The position numbers and the translations under genes were made by a program. Under the pieces are notes generated by a model that saw only the letters and a program-made list of their open reading frames with translations, made no database searches and had not been told where the DNA came from. From Pedobacter duraquae (GTDB taxonomy: Bacteria; Bacteroidota; Bacteroidia; Sphingobacteriales; Sphingobacteriaceae), in the NCBI RefSeq assembly GCF_004362245.1, contig NZ_SNWM01000003.1, positions 496,001 to 560,000 on the forward strand: 64,000 nt of DNA. The letters are read 5' to 3'. The stretch's first letter is position 1; each line of letters opens with the position of its first letter. This document shows positions 33,918 to 41,882 of the stretch, in pieces.

Positions 33918-35780
33918 ATGAAGCGCAGTTTACTTATTTTCTTTCTAGCACTCTCTCCATTTTTTATACATGCACAAACTACGCAGCTACCACAGCTTGA
34001 AAGAGTAGAGCCCATGTTCTGGTTTACTGGGATGCACAATCCAAAGTTACAGCTACTGGTACATGGCAATCAGATTGCTAAAAACGAAGTTCAACTCAGC
34101 TATCCAGGTGTAAACCTGCTTAAGGTTAACAAAGTTGAAAATCCCAACTATTTATTTATTGATCTTGAAGTGGCAGCAGATGCCAAACCAGGATCTTTCC
34201 AGATCGCGTTTTCGCAAAAAGGAAAAAAGACATTTAGTTACACCTATGAATTAAAAGCACGCAACCAATCGGCCGGGCGCATACAAGGTGTGACAAGCAA
34301 AGATTTTATTTACCTGTTGATGCCAGACCGTTTTTCAAATGGCGACCCTAAGAATGATGTGGTAAAAGGCCTGCAGGAAACAACACTTAACAGAGATTCT
34401 ATGTATTATCGCCACGGCGGAGATATCCAGGGCGTAATGAATCACCTGGACTATTTCAAGGATCTTGGCGTAACGACTTTATGGATGACTCCCGAGATTG
34501 AGAACGACATGAAGAATGCGTCTTACCATGGGTACGCTGCAACAGATAACTACAAAATTGATCCAAGATACGGTACCAATGCTTTATATAAAACTTATGT
34601 AGAGCAGGCACATGCTAAAGGACTAAAAATTATTAAGGATATCGTACACAACCATATCGGTACAGGTCATTATCTATACAAAGATCTTCCGATGAAAGAT
34701 TTCCTGAACCAATGGCCAACGTATACGCAAACAAGCTACAGGGATCAGCCTGTGATGGATATTCATGCATCAGAAGCAGACAAAAAGCAAATGCTGGATG
34801 GCTGGTTTGTTCCTTCGATGCCCGATCTGAATCAGAGAAATCCATATGTACAGAATTACCTTACCCAGAACCATATCTGGTGGATTGAATATGCTGGTAT
34901 CGACGGACTGAGATTAGACACTTATCCATATAACGATGGGCCATACATGGCGGACTGGGCCCAGAAATTAAAAGCTGAGTTTCCGAACCTGTCAATTTTT
35001 GGCGAAACGCTGGTAAGCGCAGTAGCGAGCCAGGCTTACTTCACTGGCGGTAATACTGTTAACCGTGGTTTTGATACCCACCTGCCCGGGATTACCGATG
35101 CGGTAATAAAAGACGCGATCTTCGAAGCCCTTAATGGTAAACCAGGTTGGACGGATGGTATTTTCAGACTTTATGCAATACTGGCGCAGGATTTCCTGTA
35201 TAAGGATGCAACTAATAATGTGGTGTTCATGGATAACCATGACATGAGCAGGTTCTATTCTGTAGTCAACGAAGATTTCAATAAGTACAAAGCTGGTATG
35301 GCAATGTTACTGACTATGCGTGGCATTCCGCAGTTGTACTATGGGACAGAAATTCTGATGAAAAACTTTTCTAACCCGGACGGGTTAGTACGTTCAGACT
35401 TCCCTGGAGGTTGGCCTGCTGATAAAACCAGTAAGTTTACTGCTGCTGGCAGAACTGAGAAAGAAAATGAAGCTTTTAACTATATCAGTAAACTGGCCAA
35501 CTATCGTAAAACAAGTTTAGCTTTACAAACAGGTAAACTGATGCAATATGTGCCTCAGGATGGACTTTATGTTTATTTCAGATACACACCGGATAATAAA
35601 AAAACAGTGATGCTGATTTTCAATTCAGAAGATAAAGAAAAAACACTATCAACCACCCGCTTTGCGGAAAGGGTAGGTCAGGCTACATCGGCTACCGACA
35701 TTATCACCGGTGCCAAACTTAATTCACTCCAATCAATTTCAATTCCCGCCAGGGCTACCCTGGTATTAGAATTAAACTAA
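33918..35780 (+). CDS. GH13 neopullulanase/cyclomaltodextrinase-like enzyme (SusA type)
   Basis: This 620-residue periplasmic amylase has a signal peptide (SLLIFFLALSPFFIHAQ) and no lipobox. Residues 25-135 form the cyclomaltodextrinase N-domain (RVEPMFWFTGMHNPKLQLL). The GH13 barrel has all catalytic positions: KDIVHNHIG (Asp241 region), nucleophile Asp334 in GLRLDTYPY, acid/base Glu363 in FGETL, and Asp442 in FMDNHDMSR. A C-terminal beta domain follows. This is the SusA layout: it cuts imported maltodextrins to small sugars in the periplasm. Its stop shares a base with the start of pgmB (TAATG). Confidence 0.92.
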   Translation: MKRSLLIFFLALSPFFIHAQTTQLPQLERVEPMFWFTGMHNPKLQLLVHGNQIAKNEVQLSYPGVNLLKVNKVENPNYLFIDLEVAADAKPGSFQIAFSQKGKKTFSYTYELKARNQSAGRIQGVTSKDFIYLLMPDRFSNGDPKNDVVKGLQETTLNRDSMYYRHGGDIQGVMNHLDYFKDLGVTTLWMTPEIENDMKNASYHGYAATDNYKIDPRYGTNALYKTYVEQAHAKGLKIIKDIVHNHIGTGHYLYKDLPMKDFLNQWPTYTQTSYRDQPVMDIHASEADKKQMLDGWFVPSMPDLNQRNPYVQNYLTQNHIWWIEYAGIDGLRLDTYPYNDGPYMADWAQKLKAEFPNLSIFGETLVSAVASQAYFTGGNTVNRGFDTHLPGITDAVIKDAIFEALNGKPGWTDGIFRLYAILAQDFLYKDATNNVVFMDNHDMSRFYSVVNEDFNKYKAGMAMLLTMRGIPQLYYGTEILMKNFSNPDGLVRSDFPGGWPADKTSKFTAAGRTEKENEAFNYISKLANYRKTSLALQTGKLMQYVPQDGLYVYFRYTPDNKKTVMLIFNSEDKEKTLSTTRFAERVGQATSATDIITGAKLNSLQSISIPARATLVLELN

Positions 35781-36445
35781 TGCAAATAAGCAATAACAAT
35801 ATCGCATGTCTGTTCGATCTGGACGGAGTGCTTGTAGATACGGCAGTATACCACTATCAAGCCTGGAAGGCACTTGCCAACTCTTTGGGATTCGACTTTA
35901 CCAAAGCGCAAAACGAACAGCTTAAAGGCGTAAACAGAATGCGCTCGCTGCAGTTGATCCTGGAATGGGGTGGTGTGCAGAAAACAGCTGAAGAGCAGGA
36001 AGCACTGGCAACAGTAAAAAACGACAATTATGTAGGCATGATCAGTAAAATGACCGCTGCGGAAGTATTACCGGGATCGGTGGAGCTATTGGAAGCTTTA
36101 AGGGCCGCGGGAATTAAAATCGCATTGGGCTCTGCAAGCAAGAATTCAGGATTAATCCTGGAACGTACCAACCTGGCACATCTGTTTGATGCTATCGTAG
36201 ATGGCAATCACGTAACCACTTCTAAACCTGATCCAGAAGTATTTATTAAAGGAGCAGAATTACTCGATACCGATCCATCACGGTGTATCGTTTTTGAAGA
36301 TGCACAAGCTGGAGTACAGGCGGCAATCGCGGGAAAAATGAAAGTTGTAGGTATTGGAGAACCGGAAAATTTAACGGGGGCAGATGTGGTTGTCAAAGAC
36401 CTCTCGGCAATAACAGTAGAAGAAATAAAAGCATTAATCAATTAA
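35780..36445 (+). CDS. pgmB: Beta-phosphoglucomutase
   Basis: PgmB interconverts beta-glucose-1-phosphate and glucose-6-phosphate in the cytosol, consuming the product of maltose phosphorylase. The 221-residue HAD enzyme begins with FDLDGVLVDTAVYHYQAWK, giving the nucleophile Asp and acid/base Asp. GVNRMRSLQLIL is the substrate loop, LGSASKNSG motif II, and SKPDPEVFIKGAELL with VFEDAQAGVQAA motifs III and IV. It overlaps the GH13 gene by 1 bp and is followed 13 bp later by GH65, an arrangement that fits the phosphorolytic maltose pathway. Confidence 0.94.
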   Translation: MQISNNNIACLFDLDGVLVDTAVYHYQAWKALANSLGFDFTKAQNEQLKGVNRMRSLQLILEWGGVQKTAEEQEALATVKNDNYVGMISKMTAAEVLPGSVELLEALRAAGIKIALGSASKNSGLILERTNLAHLFDAIVDGNHVTTSKPDPEVFIKGAELLDTDPSRCIVFEDAQAGVQAAIAGKMKVVGIGEPENLTGADVVVKDLSAITVEEIKALIN

Positions 36446-36458
36446 GCGCAGCGGAACG

Positions 36459-38780
36459 ATGAAGAATTATATTCAACCTAACGAATGGAAAATTGTTGAG
36501 GAAGGGTTCGATCCTCAGTTAAATAAAATATCTGAAAGCTTGTTCAGCATCGGCAATGGACGCATGGGGCAACGGGCTAATTTTGAAGAAACATATAGTG
36601 GCGAAACATTACTTGGAAACTATGTTGCAGGGGTATATTACCCCGATAAAACACGCGTAGGCTGGTGGAAAAATGGCTATCCTGATTATTTTGCCAAAGT
36701 ATTAAACGCAGCTAACTGGGTAAGCATCACCATCAGCATTGATGGCGAAACAGTAGACTTGCACGACGCTGTGGTTTCGGATTTCAAACGTACATTGCAT
36801 ATGCAGGAGGGTTATCTGGAACGCCAGTTTACTGCTCAGCTGAAAAGTGGCAAGCAAATTCAGGTTGTAGCAAAACGGTTCTGCAGTATTGCCGATGATG
36901 AACTTGCAGCTATCCATTATCAGGTAAAAGCGGTTAATTTCTCGGGAACGATTGCAATTACTTCTGCAATTGACGGGGATGTTAAAAATCAGGATTCTAA
37001 TTATGATGAGAAGTTCTGGGATGAAACAGCAAAGCAATACACTGATGAAACGCTGTTCTTAACCATGACCACCAAGAAAACTGCCTTCGACGTTTGCACA
37101 GCAGCTTTTACTCAGGTAAGCGTTAATGGAAAAGATATTGCTCCGGACCAGGAGAGCATCCAAAAAGATAAGTTTATCTCTAACGCATTTAACGTCACTG
37201 TTCAGCAGGGCGAAGTTGTAGATATCTATAAATATGCTTGTAATGTTACTTCTCAAAACTATGAGAAAGATGCTTTACAAGATGCCGCAAAAAAGGCAAT
37301 TGCCAGAGCGCAGGATAAGAAATTTGATGGCTTATTCCAAGATCAGGTAGCAGCATGGGCAGCAAAATGGGTAGAGAGTGATATCTTGATTGAGGGTGAT
37401 GTTGCCGCTCAGCAAGCTATCAGGTTTAATATTTTCCAGCTTAACCAGACCTATACCGGTGCTGATGCACGCTTAAATATTGGCCCTAAGGGATTTACAG
37501 GTGAGAAGTACGGAGGTTCAACCTATTGGGATACTGAGGCGTATTGTATTCCTTTCTATCTGGCTACTGCTCCGCAGGAAGTGGCAAAAAACCTCTTGAT
37601 CTACAGACATAACCACTTGCAGAAAGCCATTGAAAATGCAGAAAAGCTTGGCTTTAGCGGAGGTGCTGCCCTGTACCCAATGGTAACCATGAATGGTGAG
37701 GAATGTCACAACGAATGGGAGATAACCTTTGAAGAGATCCACAGAAATGGGGCTATCGCTTTTGCGATCTTCAACTACATCAGATATACTGGCGATGCTG
37801 CCTACCTGGCCGAATATGGTCTTGAAGTGCTGATCGGTATTGCGCGCTTCTGGAAACAACGTGTAAACTGGAGCGCAGAGAAAAACAAGTATGTAATCCT
37901 CGGCGTTACAGGACCAAACGAGTACGAAAATAACATCAATAACAACTGGTATACGAATATCCTGGCTGCATGGTGCATGCGTTATGCCCGTGAATCGGCA
38001 GAATACGTTAAAACTACTGATGCTGCCAGATATGCAGAAATTACCGGCTTAACCAGCTTCAATGAGCAACAAGAGTTTGCCGACTGGACTTCCATCGCAG
38101 ATCAGATGTTCTACCCGTATTCTGAAAAAGAACAGGTATTCCTGCAACAGGACGGCTACTTGGATAAAGAGCAAATGCTGGTTTCAGACCTGCCTGCTTC
38201 TGACCGTCCGTTAAATCAAAAATGGAGCTGGGACAGGATCCTGCGTTCAGGCTTTATCAAACAAGCAGACGTATTGCAGGGCATGTATTTCTTCGAAGAT
38301 GACTATGACCTGGATACCCTGAAAAGAAACTTCAAGTTCTATGAATCCAGAACTGTACATGAAAGTTCTCTTTCTCCTTGTGTGCACAGTATCCTCGCTG
38401 CCCGCTTAAGTGATGAGGAAAAGGCATACGAGTTTTACCTGCGTACAGCGCGCCTGGATCTGGACGACTATAACAATGATACAGATGATGGTTTACACAT
38501 CACTTCAATGGCAGGTACCTGGATGAGTATTGTGGAAGGCTTTGCCGGCATGAAAGTGCGTGATAATGTGCTTCAGTTTAATCCTTTTCTACCTAGTCAG
38601 TGGAATTCATTCACCTTCAGCATGGGCTTCAGAGGCACCCAGTTGAAAGTTAAGATCGATGCTTCACAAATCAGCATCACCAATTTCTCTGCACAGGAAA
38701 TCGAAGTTGCGGTATTCAATCAACGTTATACGATTAAGGAAGGTGAACAACACATATCATATAATGAATTGTTAGTATAA
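36459..38780 (+). CDS. GH65 maltose phosphorylase-like glycoside phosphorylase
   Basis: The 773-residue protein is a GH65 alpha,alpha-toroid phosphorylase: LFSIGNGRMGQRANFEE near the start, YWDTEAYCIPFYLATAP, VTGPNEYENNINNNWYTN and HESSLSPCVHSILAARL. Glu488 in GPNEYEN is the likely general acid, matching the catalytic Glu of characterised maltose phosphorylases. No signal peptide is seen, so it acts in the cytosol on maltose brought in by the MFS carrier. It releases glucose and beta-glucose-1-phosphate, the PgmB substrate. Other GH65 activities (trehalose, kojibiose) are possible, but context favours maltose. It overlaps the next gene by 1 bp. Confidence 0.92.
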   Translation: MKNYIQPNEWKIVEEGFDPQLNKISESLFSIGNGRMGQRANFEETYSGETLLGNYVAGVYYPDKTRVGWWKNGYPDYFAKVLNAANWVSITISIDGETVDLHDAVVSDFKRTLHMQEGYLERQFTAQLKSGKQIQVVAKRFCSIADDELAAIHYQVKAVNFSGTIAITSAIDGDVKNQDSNYDEKFWDETAKQYTDETLFLTMTTKKTAFDVCTAAFTQVSVNGKDIAPDQESIQKDKFISNAFNVTVQQGEVVDIYKYACNVTSQNYEKDALQDAAKKAIARAQDKKFDGLFQDQVAAWAAKWVESDILIEGDVAAQQAIRFNIFQLNQTYTGADARLNIGPKGFTGEKYGGSTYWDTEAYCIPFYLATAPQEVAKNLLIYRHNHLQKAIENAEKLGFSGGAALYPMVTMNGEECHNEWEITFEEIHRNGAIAFAIFNYIRYTGDAAYLAEYGLEVLIGIARFWKQRVNWSAEKNKYVILGVTGPNEYENNINNNWYTNILAAWCMRYARESAEYVKTTDAARYAEITGLTSFNEQQEFADWTSIADQMFYPYSEKEQVFLQQDGYLDKEQMLVSDLPASDRPLNQKWSWDRILRSGFIKQADVLQGMYFFEDDYDLDTLKRNFKFYESRTVHESSLSPCVHSILAARLSDEEKAYEFYLRTARLDLDDYNNDTDDGLHITSMAGTWMSIVEGFAGMKVRDNVLQFNPFLPSQWNSFTFSMGFRGTQLKVKIDASQISITNFSAQEIEVAVFNQRYTIKEGEQHISYNELLV

Positions 38781-40522
38781 TGACTTTGTACAAAAGATTA
38801 CTTATAATCATTTTTTTATCTGTTGCAGCCCCTGTTATGTTAGAAGCCCAAGAGACCTCCAATAAGTTGATCATTTATCAACTGTTACCTCGTTTGTTTG
38901 GAAACAAGCAAACAAATAATATTCATTACGGAACCATTGAACAGAACGGAAGCGGAAAGTTCAATGATATTACGGTGAAAGCGCTTATTGGGATCAAGGA
39001 ACTGGGAACTACACATGTGTGGTATACAGGGGTAATCGCCCATGCCAGTCTTACAGACTATACAGCTTATGGCATTCCTAATGCTGACGGTGATGTAGTG
39101 AAAGGCAGGGCAGGTTCTCCATATGCGATCCGTGATTATTATGATGTGGATCCGGATCTTGCTGTCGATGTTAAGCATAGGATGGCAGAATTCGAATCAC
39201 TCGTCAAACGGACACATCAACAAGGATTAAAAGTAATCATTGATTTCGTGCCCAACCATGTGGCACGTAAATATCAGTCAAATGCTAAACCTGCAGGGGT
39301 GATAGACTTTGGCGCAAAAGATAATACAAACCTGGCATTTAGTCCGGCGAATGACTATTACTATGTTCCTGGAAAGGCTTTTGTTGTTCCAGGTGCGGGA
39401 ACACAACCTACAGGGCCGCTGGCGGATGGTAAATACCAGGAATTCCCTGCAAAGGCCACCGGTAACGATGTTTTCTCGGCAACGCCGAGTAAAGATGACT
39501 GGTATGAAACAGTAAAGTTAAATTACGGCGTGGATTATCAGGATGGTAGAAAAGGACATTTTAATCCGGTACCACAGTTGTGGATCAAGATGCGCGATAT
39601 CCTAATCTATTGGAGTAGAAAGGGTGTCGACGGTTTTAGGTGCGACATGGCAGAAATGGTGCCGGTAGAGTTTTGGAGCTGGGTGATTCCAGAAGTAAAA
39701 AAAGCTAAACCAGGGATTGTATTTATGGGTGAGGCATATGATCCTAAAACCTATGCTACCTATCTGACGATCGGTAAGTTTGACTACCTGTATGACAAAG
39801 TTGGACTATACGATGGCCTAAAAAGACTGATGCGTAATGAGCCCTCGGCCACCGTGGCTGATATCGACCATGTATGGCAAAAGGAAAGTGCCGGATTTGG
39901 TGATCATATGCTGCGTTTCCTGGAAAATCATGATGAAGAACGTATCGCCTCAAAAACCTTTGCTGGAGATCCTTTCAAGGCTTTGCCGGCGATGACAGTT
40001 TCCTCAACTTTATCTGGTGGCCCGGTGATGTTGTATTTCGGTCAGGAAGTAGGGGAGCCTGCTCACGGTGCTGAAGGATTTGGTGGCGAGGATAGCAGAA
40101 CAACTATCTTTGATTATTGGGGGGTGCCTGAACATCAGAAATGGATGAACAACGGATCCTTTGATGGTGCGCAGTTAAGTGTGGCACAGCAACGGTTGCG
40201 GTCTTTTTATCAGCGCCTGCTCACTGTTTCCGGAACGTCGGAAGCAATTATCAAAGGCAAATTTTATCACCTGCCTTTTACTGATCACCCAAAAATTTAT
40301 GCTTTTTATAGATACACAGCAAATCAGCGTTTGCTGGTGCTTGTTAATTTCGACGAACACGATAGTATCAAACAGGATATCACTATCCCCGAAGAAGTAT
40401 TGCAGCAGCGTAAAATCAACTCAGCTAAAGAAATATTATCCGGCACGTCTATCAGGAACAACACGTCGACCTCAGTATATGTAGAATTGATGCCCGGTGC
40501 AGTGCAGATTATCGAATTTTAA
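38780..40522 (+). CDS. GH13 alpha-amylase family enzyme, periplasmic
   Basis: This 580-residue GH13 protein has a signal peptide (LLIIIFLSVAAPVMLEAQE) without a lipobox. The barrel motifs are complete: VIIDFVPNHVARKYQ, nucleophile Asp289 in GFRCDMAEM, acid/base Glu318 in FMGEAYDP and Asp385 in FLENHDEERIAS. A small C-terminal beta domain follows. It lacks the N-domain of the upstream GH13 and has no visible carbohydrate-binding module. It probably acts in the periplasm on maltooligosaccharides. It overlaps the GH65 gene by 1 bp and precedes the transporter by 10 bp, so it is part of the same operon. Confidence 0.9.
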   Translation: MTLYKRLLIIIFLSVAAPVMLEAQETSNKLIIYQLLPRLFGNKQTNNIHYGTIEQNGSGKFNDITVKALIGIKELGTTHVWYTGVIAHASLTDYTAYGIPNADGDVVKGRAGSPYAIRDYYDVDPDLAVDVKHRMAEFESLVKRTHQQGLKVIIDFVPNHVARKYQSNAKPAGVIDFGAKDNTNLAFSPANDYYYVPGKAFVVPGAGTQPTGPLADGKYQEFPAKATGNDVFSATPSKDDWYETVKLNYGVDYQDGRKGHFNPVPQLWIKMRDILIYWSRKGVDGFRCDMAEMVPVEFWSWVIPEVKKAKPGIVFMGEAYDPKTYATYLTIGKFDYLYDKVGLYDGLKRLMRNEPSATVADIDHVWQKESAGFGDHMLRFLENHDEERIASKTFAGDPFKALPAMTVSSTLSGGPVMLYFGQEVGEPAHGAEGFGGEDSRTTIFDYWGVPEHQKWMNNGSFDGAQLSVAQQRLRSFYQRLLTVSGTSEAIIKGKFYHLPFTDHPKIYAFYRYTANQRLLVLVNFDEHDSIKQDITIPEEVLQQRKINSAKEILSGTSIRNNTSTSVYVELMPGAVQIIEF

Positions 40523-40532
40523 AACTTAAATC

Positions 40533-41882
40533 ATGACAAAGGATACCCAGAAAAGCGTTGCCAAGCCAAGACTTTCCAATGCACAAATATTTAATATGAG
40601 CATGGGCTTTTTTGGAATTCAGTTTGGTTTTGCCCTGCAAAACGGGAATGCTTCCAGGATACTTCAGACCTTCGGCGCTGATGTTGAGCATCTCTCGTTA
40701 TTTTGGCTGGCTGCCCCTTTAACGGGGATGATCGTACAGCCTATTATTGGCCATTATAGTGATAAGACCTGGAACAAGTTTGGACGCAGAAGACCTTATT
40801 TTCTAGTTGGAGCTATTTTGACTGCAATAGCACTGATCCTAATGCCTAACTCGGCTATGATGGCCAGCTTAATGCCGCCAATTATTATTGGCGCAGGTAT
40901 GCTCATGATTATGGATGCTTCTATCAATGTAGCCATGGAACCTTTCCGGGCATTGGTTGCTGATAAATTGCCCGAAAGCCAACGTAGTTTCGGCTTTTCT
41001 ATGCAGACGTTTTTGATTGGTGCCGGAGCGATCTCAGGATCGTGGCTTCCCTATATTCTTTCTGAATATGCTGGGGTTTCGAAAGTTGCCGCTCAAGGAC
41101 AAATTCCAAATAACGTAATCTATTCCTTCTATGTTGGTGCAGCAATTTTATTGGGCACAATTCTGTGGACAGTAGTGACCACTAAAGAATATCCACCAGA
41201 AGAAATGGAAAGCTTCCAGACTACAGAGAAGGAAGTAGAGGAAGCCGGACTGATGTCTATCCTGAAGGATTTCTCAAGGATGCCTTTAACTATGAAACAA
41301 CTTGGCTTGGTACAGTTTTTCTCTTGGTTTGCCTTGTTTTCAATGTGGGTATTTACAACGCCTGCAGTGGCACAGCATATCTATAAAGTGATGCCTGGCG
41401 ATACTTCATCGGTTAAATTTGCCGACGCAGGTAACTGGGTGGGTATTCTGTTCGGAGTATATAATGGTATATCCGCTGTGTATGCTTTGATCCTTCCGTC
41501 TATCGCAAGGTTAACAAGTCGTAAGGTAGCACACGCCTTTTCCCTGCTTGCAGGAGGTGCAGGCTTATTATCGATCTATTTCATAACAAATCCAGATCAC
41601 CTCATTTACTCTATGATCGGTATCGGGTTGGCCTGGGGAAGTATATTATCCATGCCGTATGCTATTTTATCCAGCTCCATACCGCCACGAAAAATGGGGG
41701 TATACATGGGGATTTTCAATTTCTTTATCACTATGCCTCAAATCGTTAATGGGTTTTTTGGCGGCCTGATCGTAAAGAAGTTTTACCATGGTGAAGCAAT
41801 TTATGCGATCGTTCTTGCAGGAATCTTTATGATCCTCGGTGCGATATCTGTTTTATATATACAAAGTAAAGAACGCGACTAA
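40533..41882 (+). CDS. MFS sugar transporter (SLC45/GPH-like), probable maltose importer
   Basis: This 449-residue, 12-helix carrier has the SLC45-like motif MGFFGIQFGFALQNGNASRI near the N-terminus and the cytoplasmic loop SDKTWNKFGRRRPYFLVGA between helices 2 and 3, typical of MFS loop 2-3. The second-half loop reads PSIARLTSRKVAHAFSLLAG. SLC45-like carriers in Bacteroidetes maltose loci bring maltose across the inner membrane. Position between the GH13 enzymes and next to GH65/PgmB supports this. The stop overlaps the next ATG by 1 bp. Substrate is inferred from context. Confidence 0.9.
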   Translation: MTKDTQKSVAKPRLSNAQIFNMSMGFFGIQFGFALQNGNASRILQTFGADVEHLSLFWLAAPLTGMIVQPIIGHYSDKTWNKFGRRRPYFLVGAILTAIALILMPNSAMMASLMPPIIIGAGMLMIMDASINVAMEPFRALVADKLPESQRSFGFSMQTFLIGAGAISGSWLPYILSEYAGVSKVAAQGQIPNNVIYSFYVGAAILLGTILWTVVTTKEYPPEEMESFQTTEKEVEEAGLMSILKDFSRMPLTMKQLGLVQFFSWFALFSMWVFTTPAVAQHIYKVMPGDTSSVKFADAGNWVGILFGVYNGISAVYALILPSIARLTSRKVAHAFSLLAGGAGLLSIYFITNPDHLIYSMIGIGLAWGSILSMPYAILSSSIPPRKMGVYMGIFNFFITMPQIVNGFFGGLIVKKFYHGEAIYAIVLAGIFMILGAISVLYIQSKERD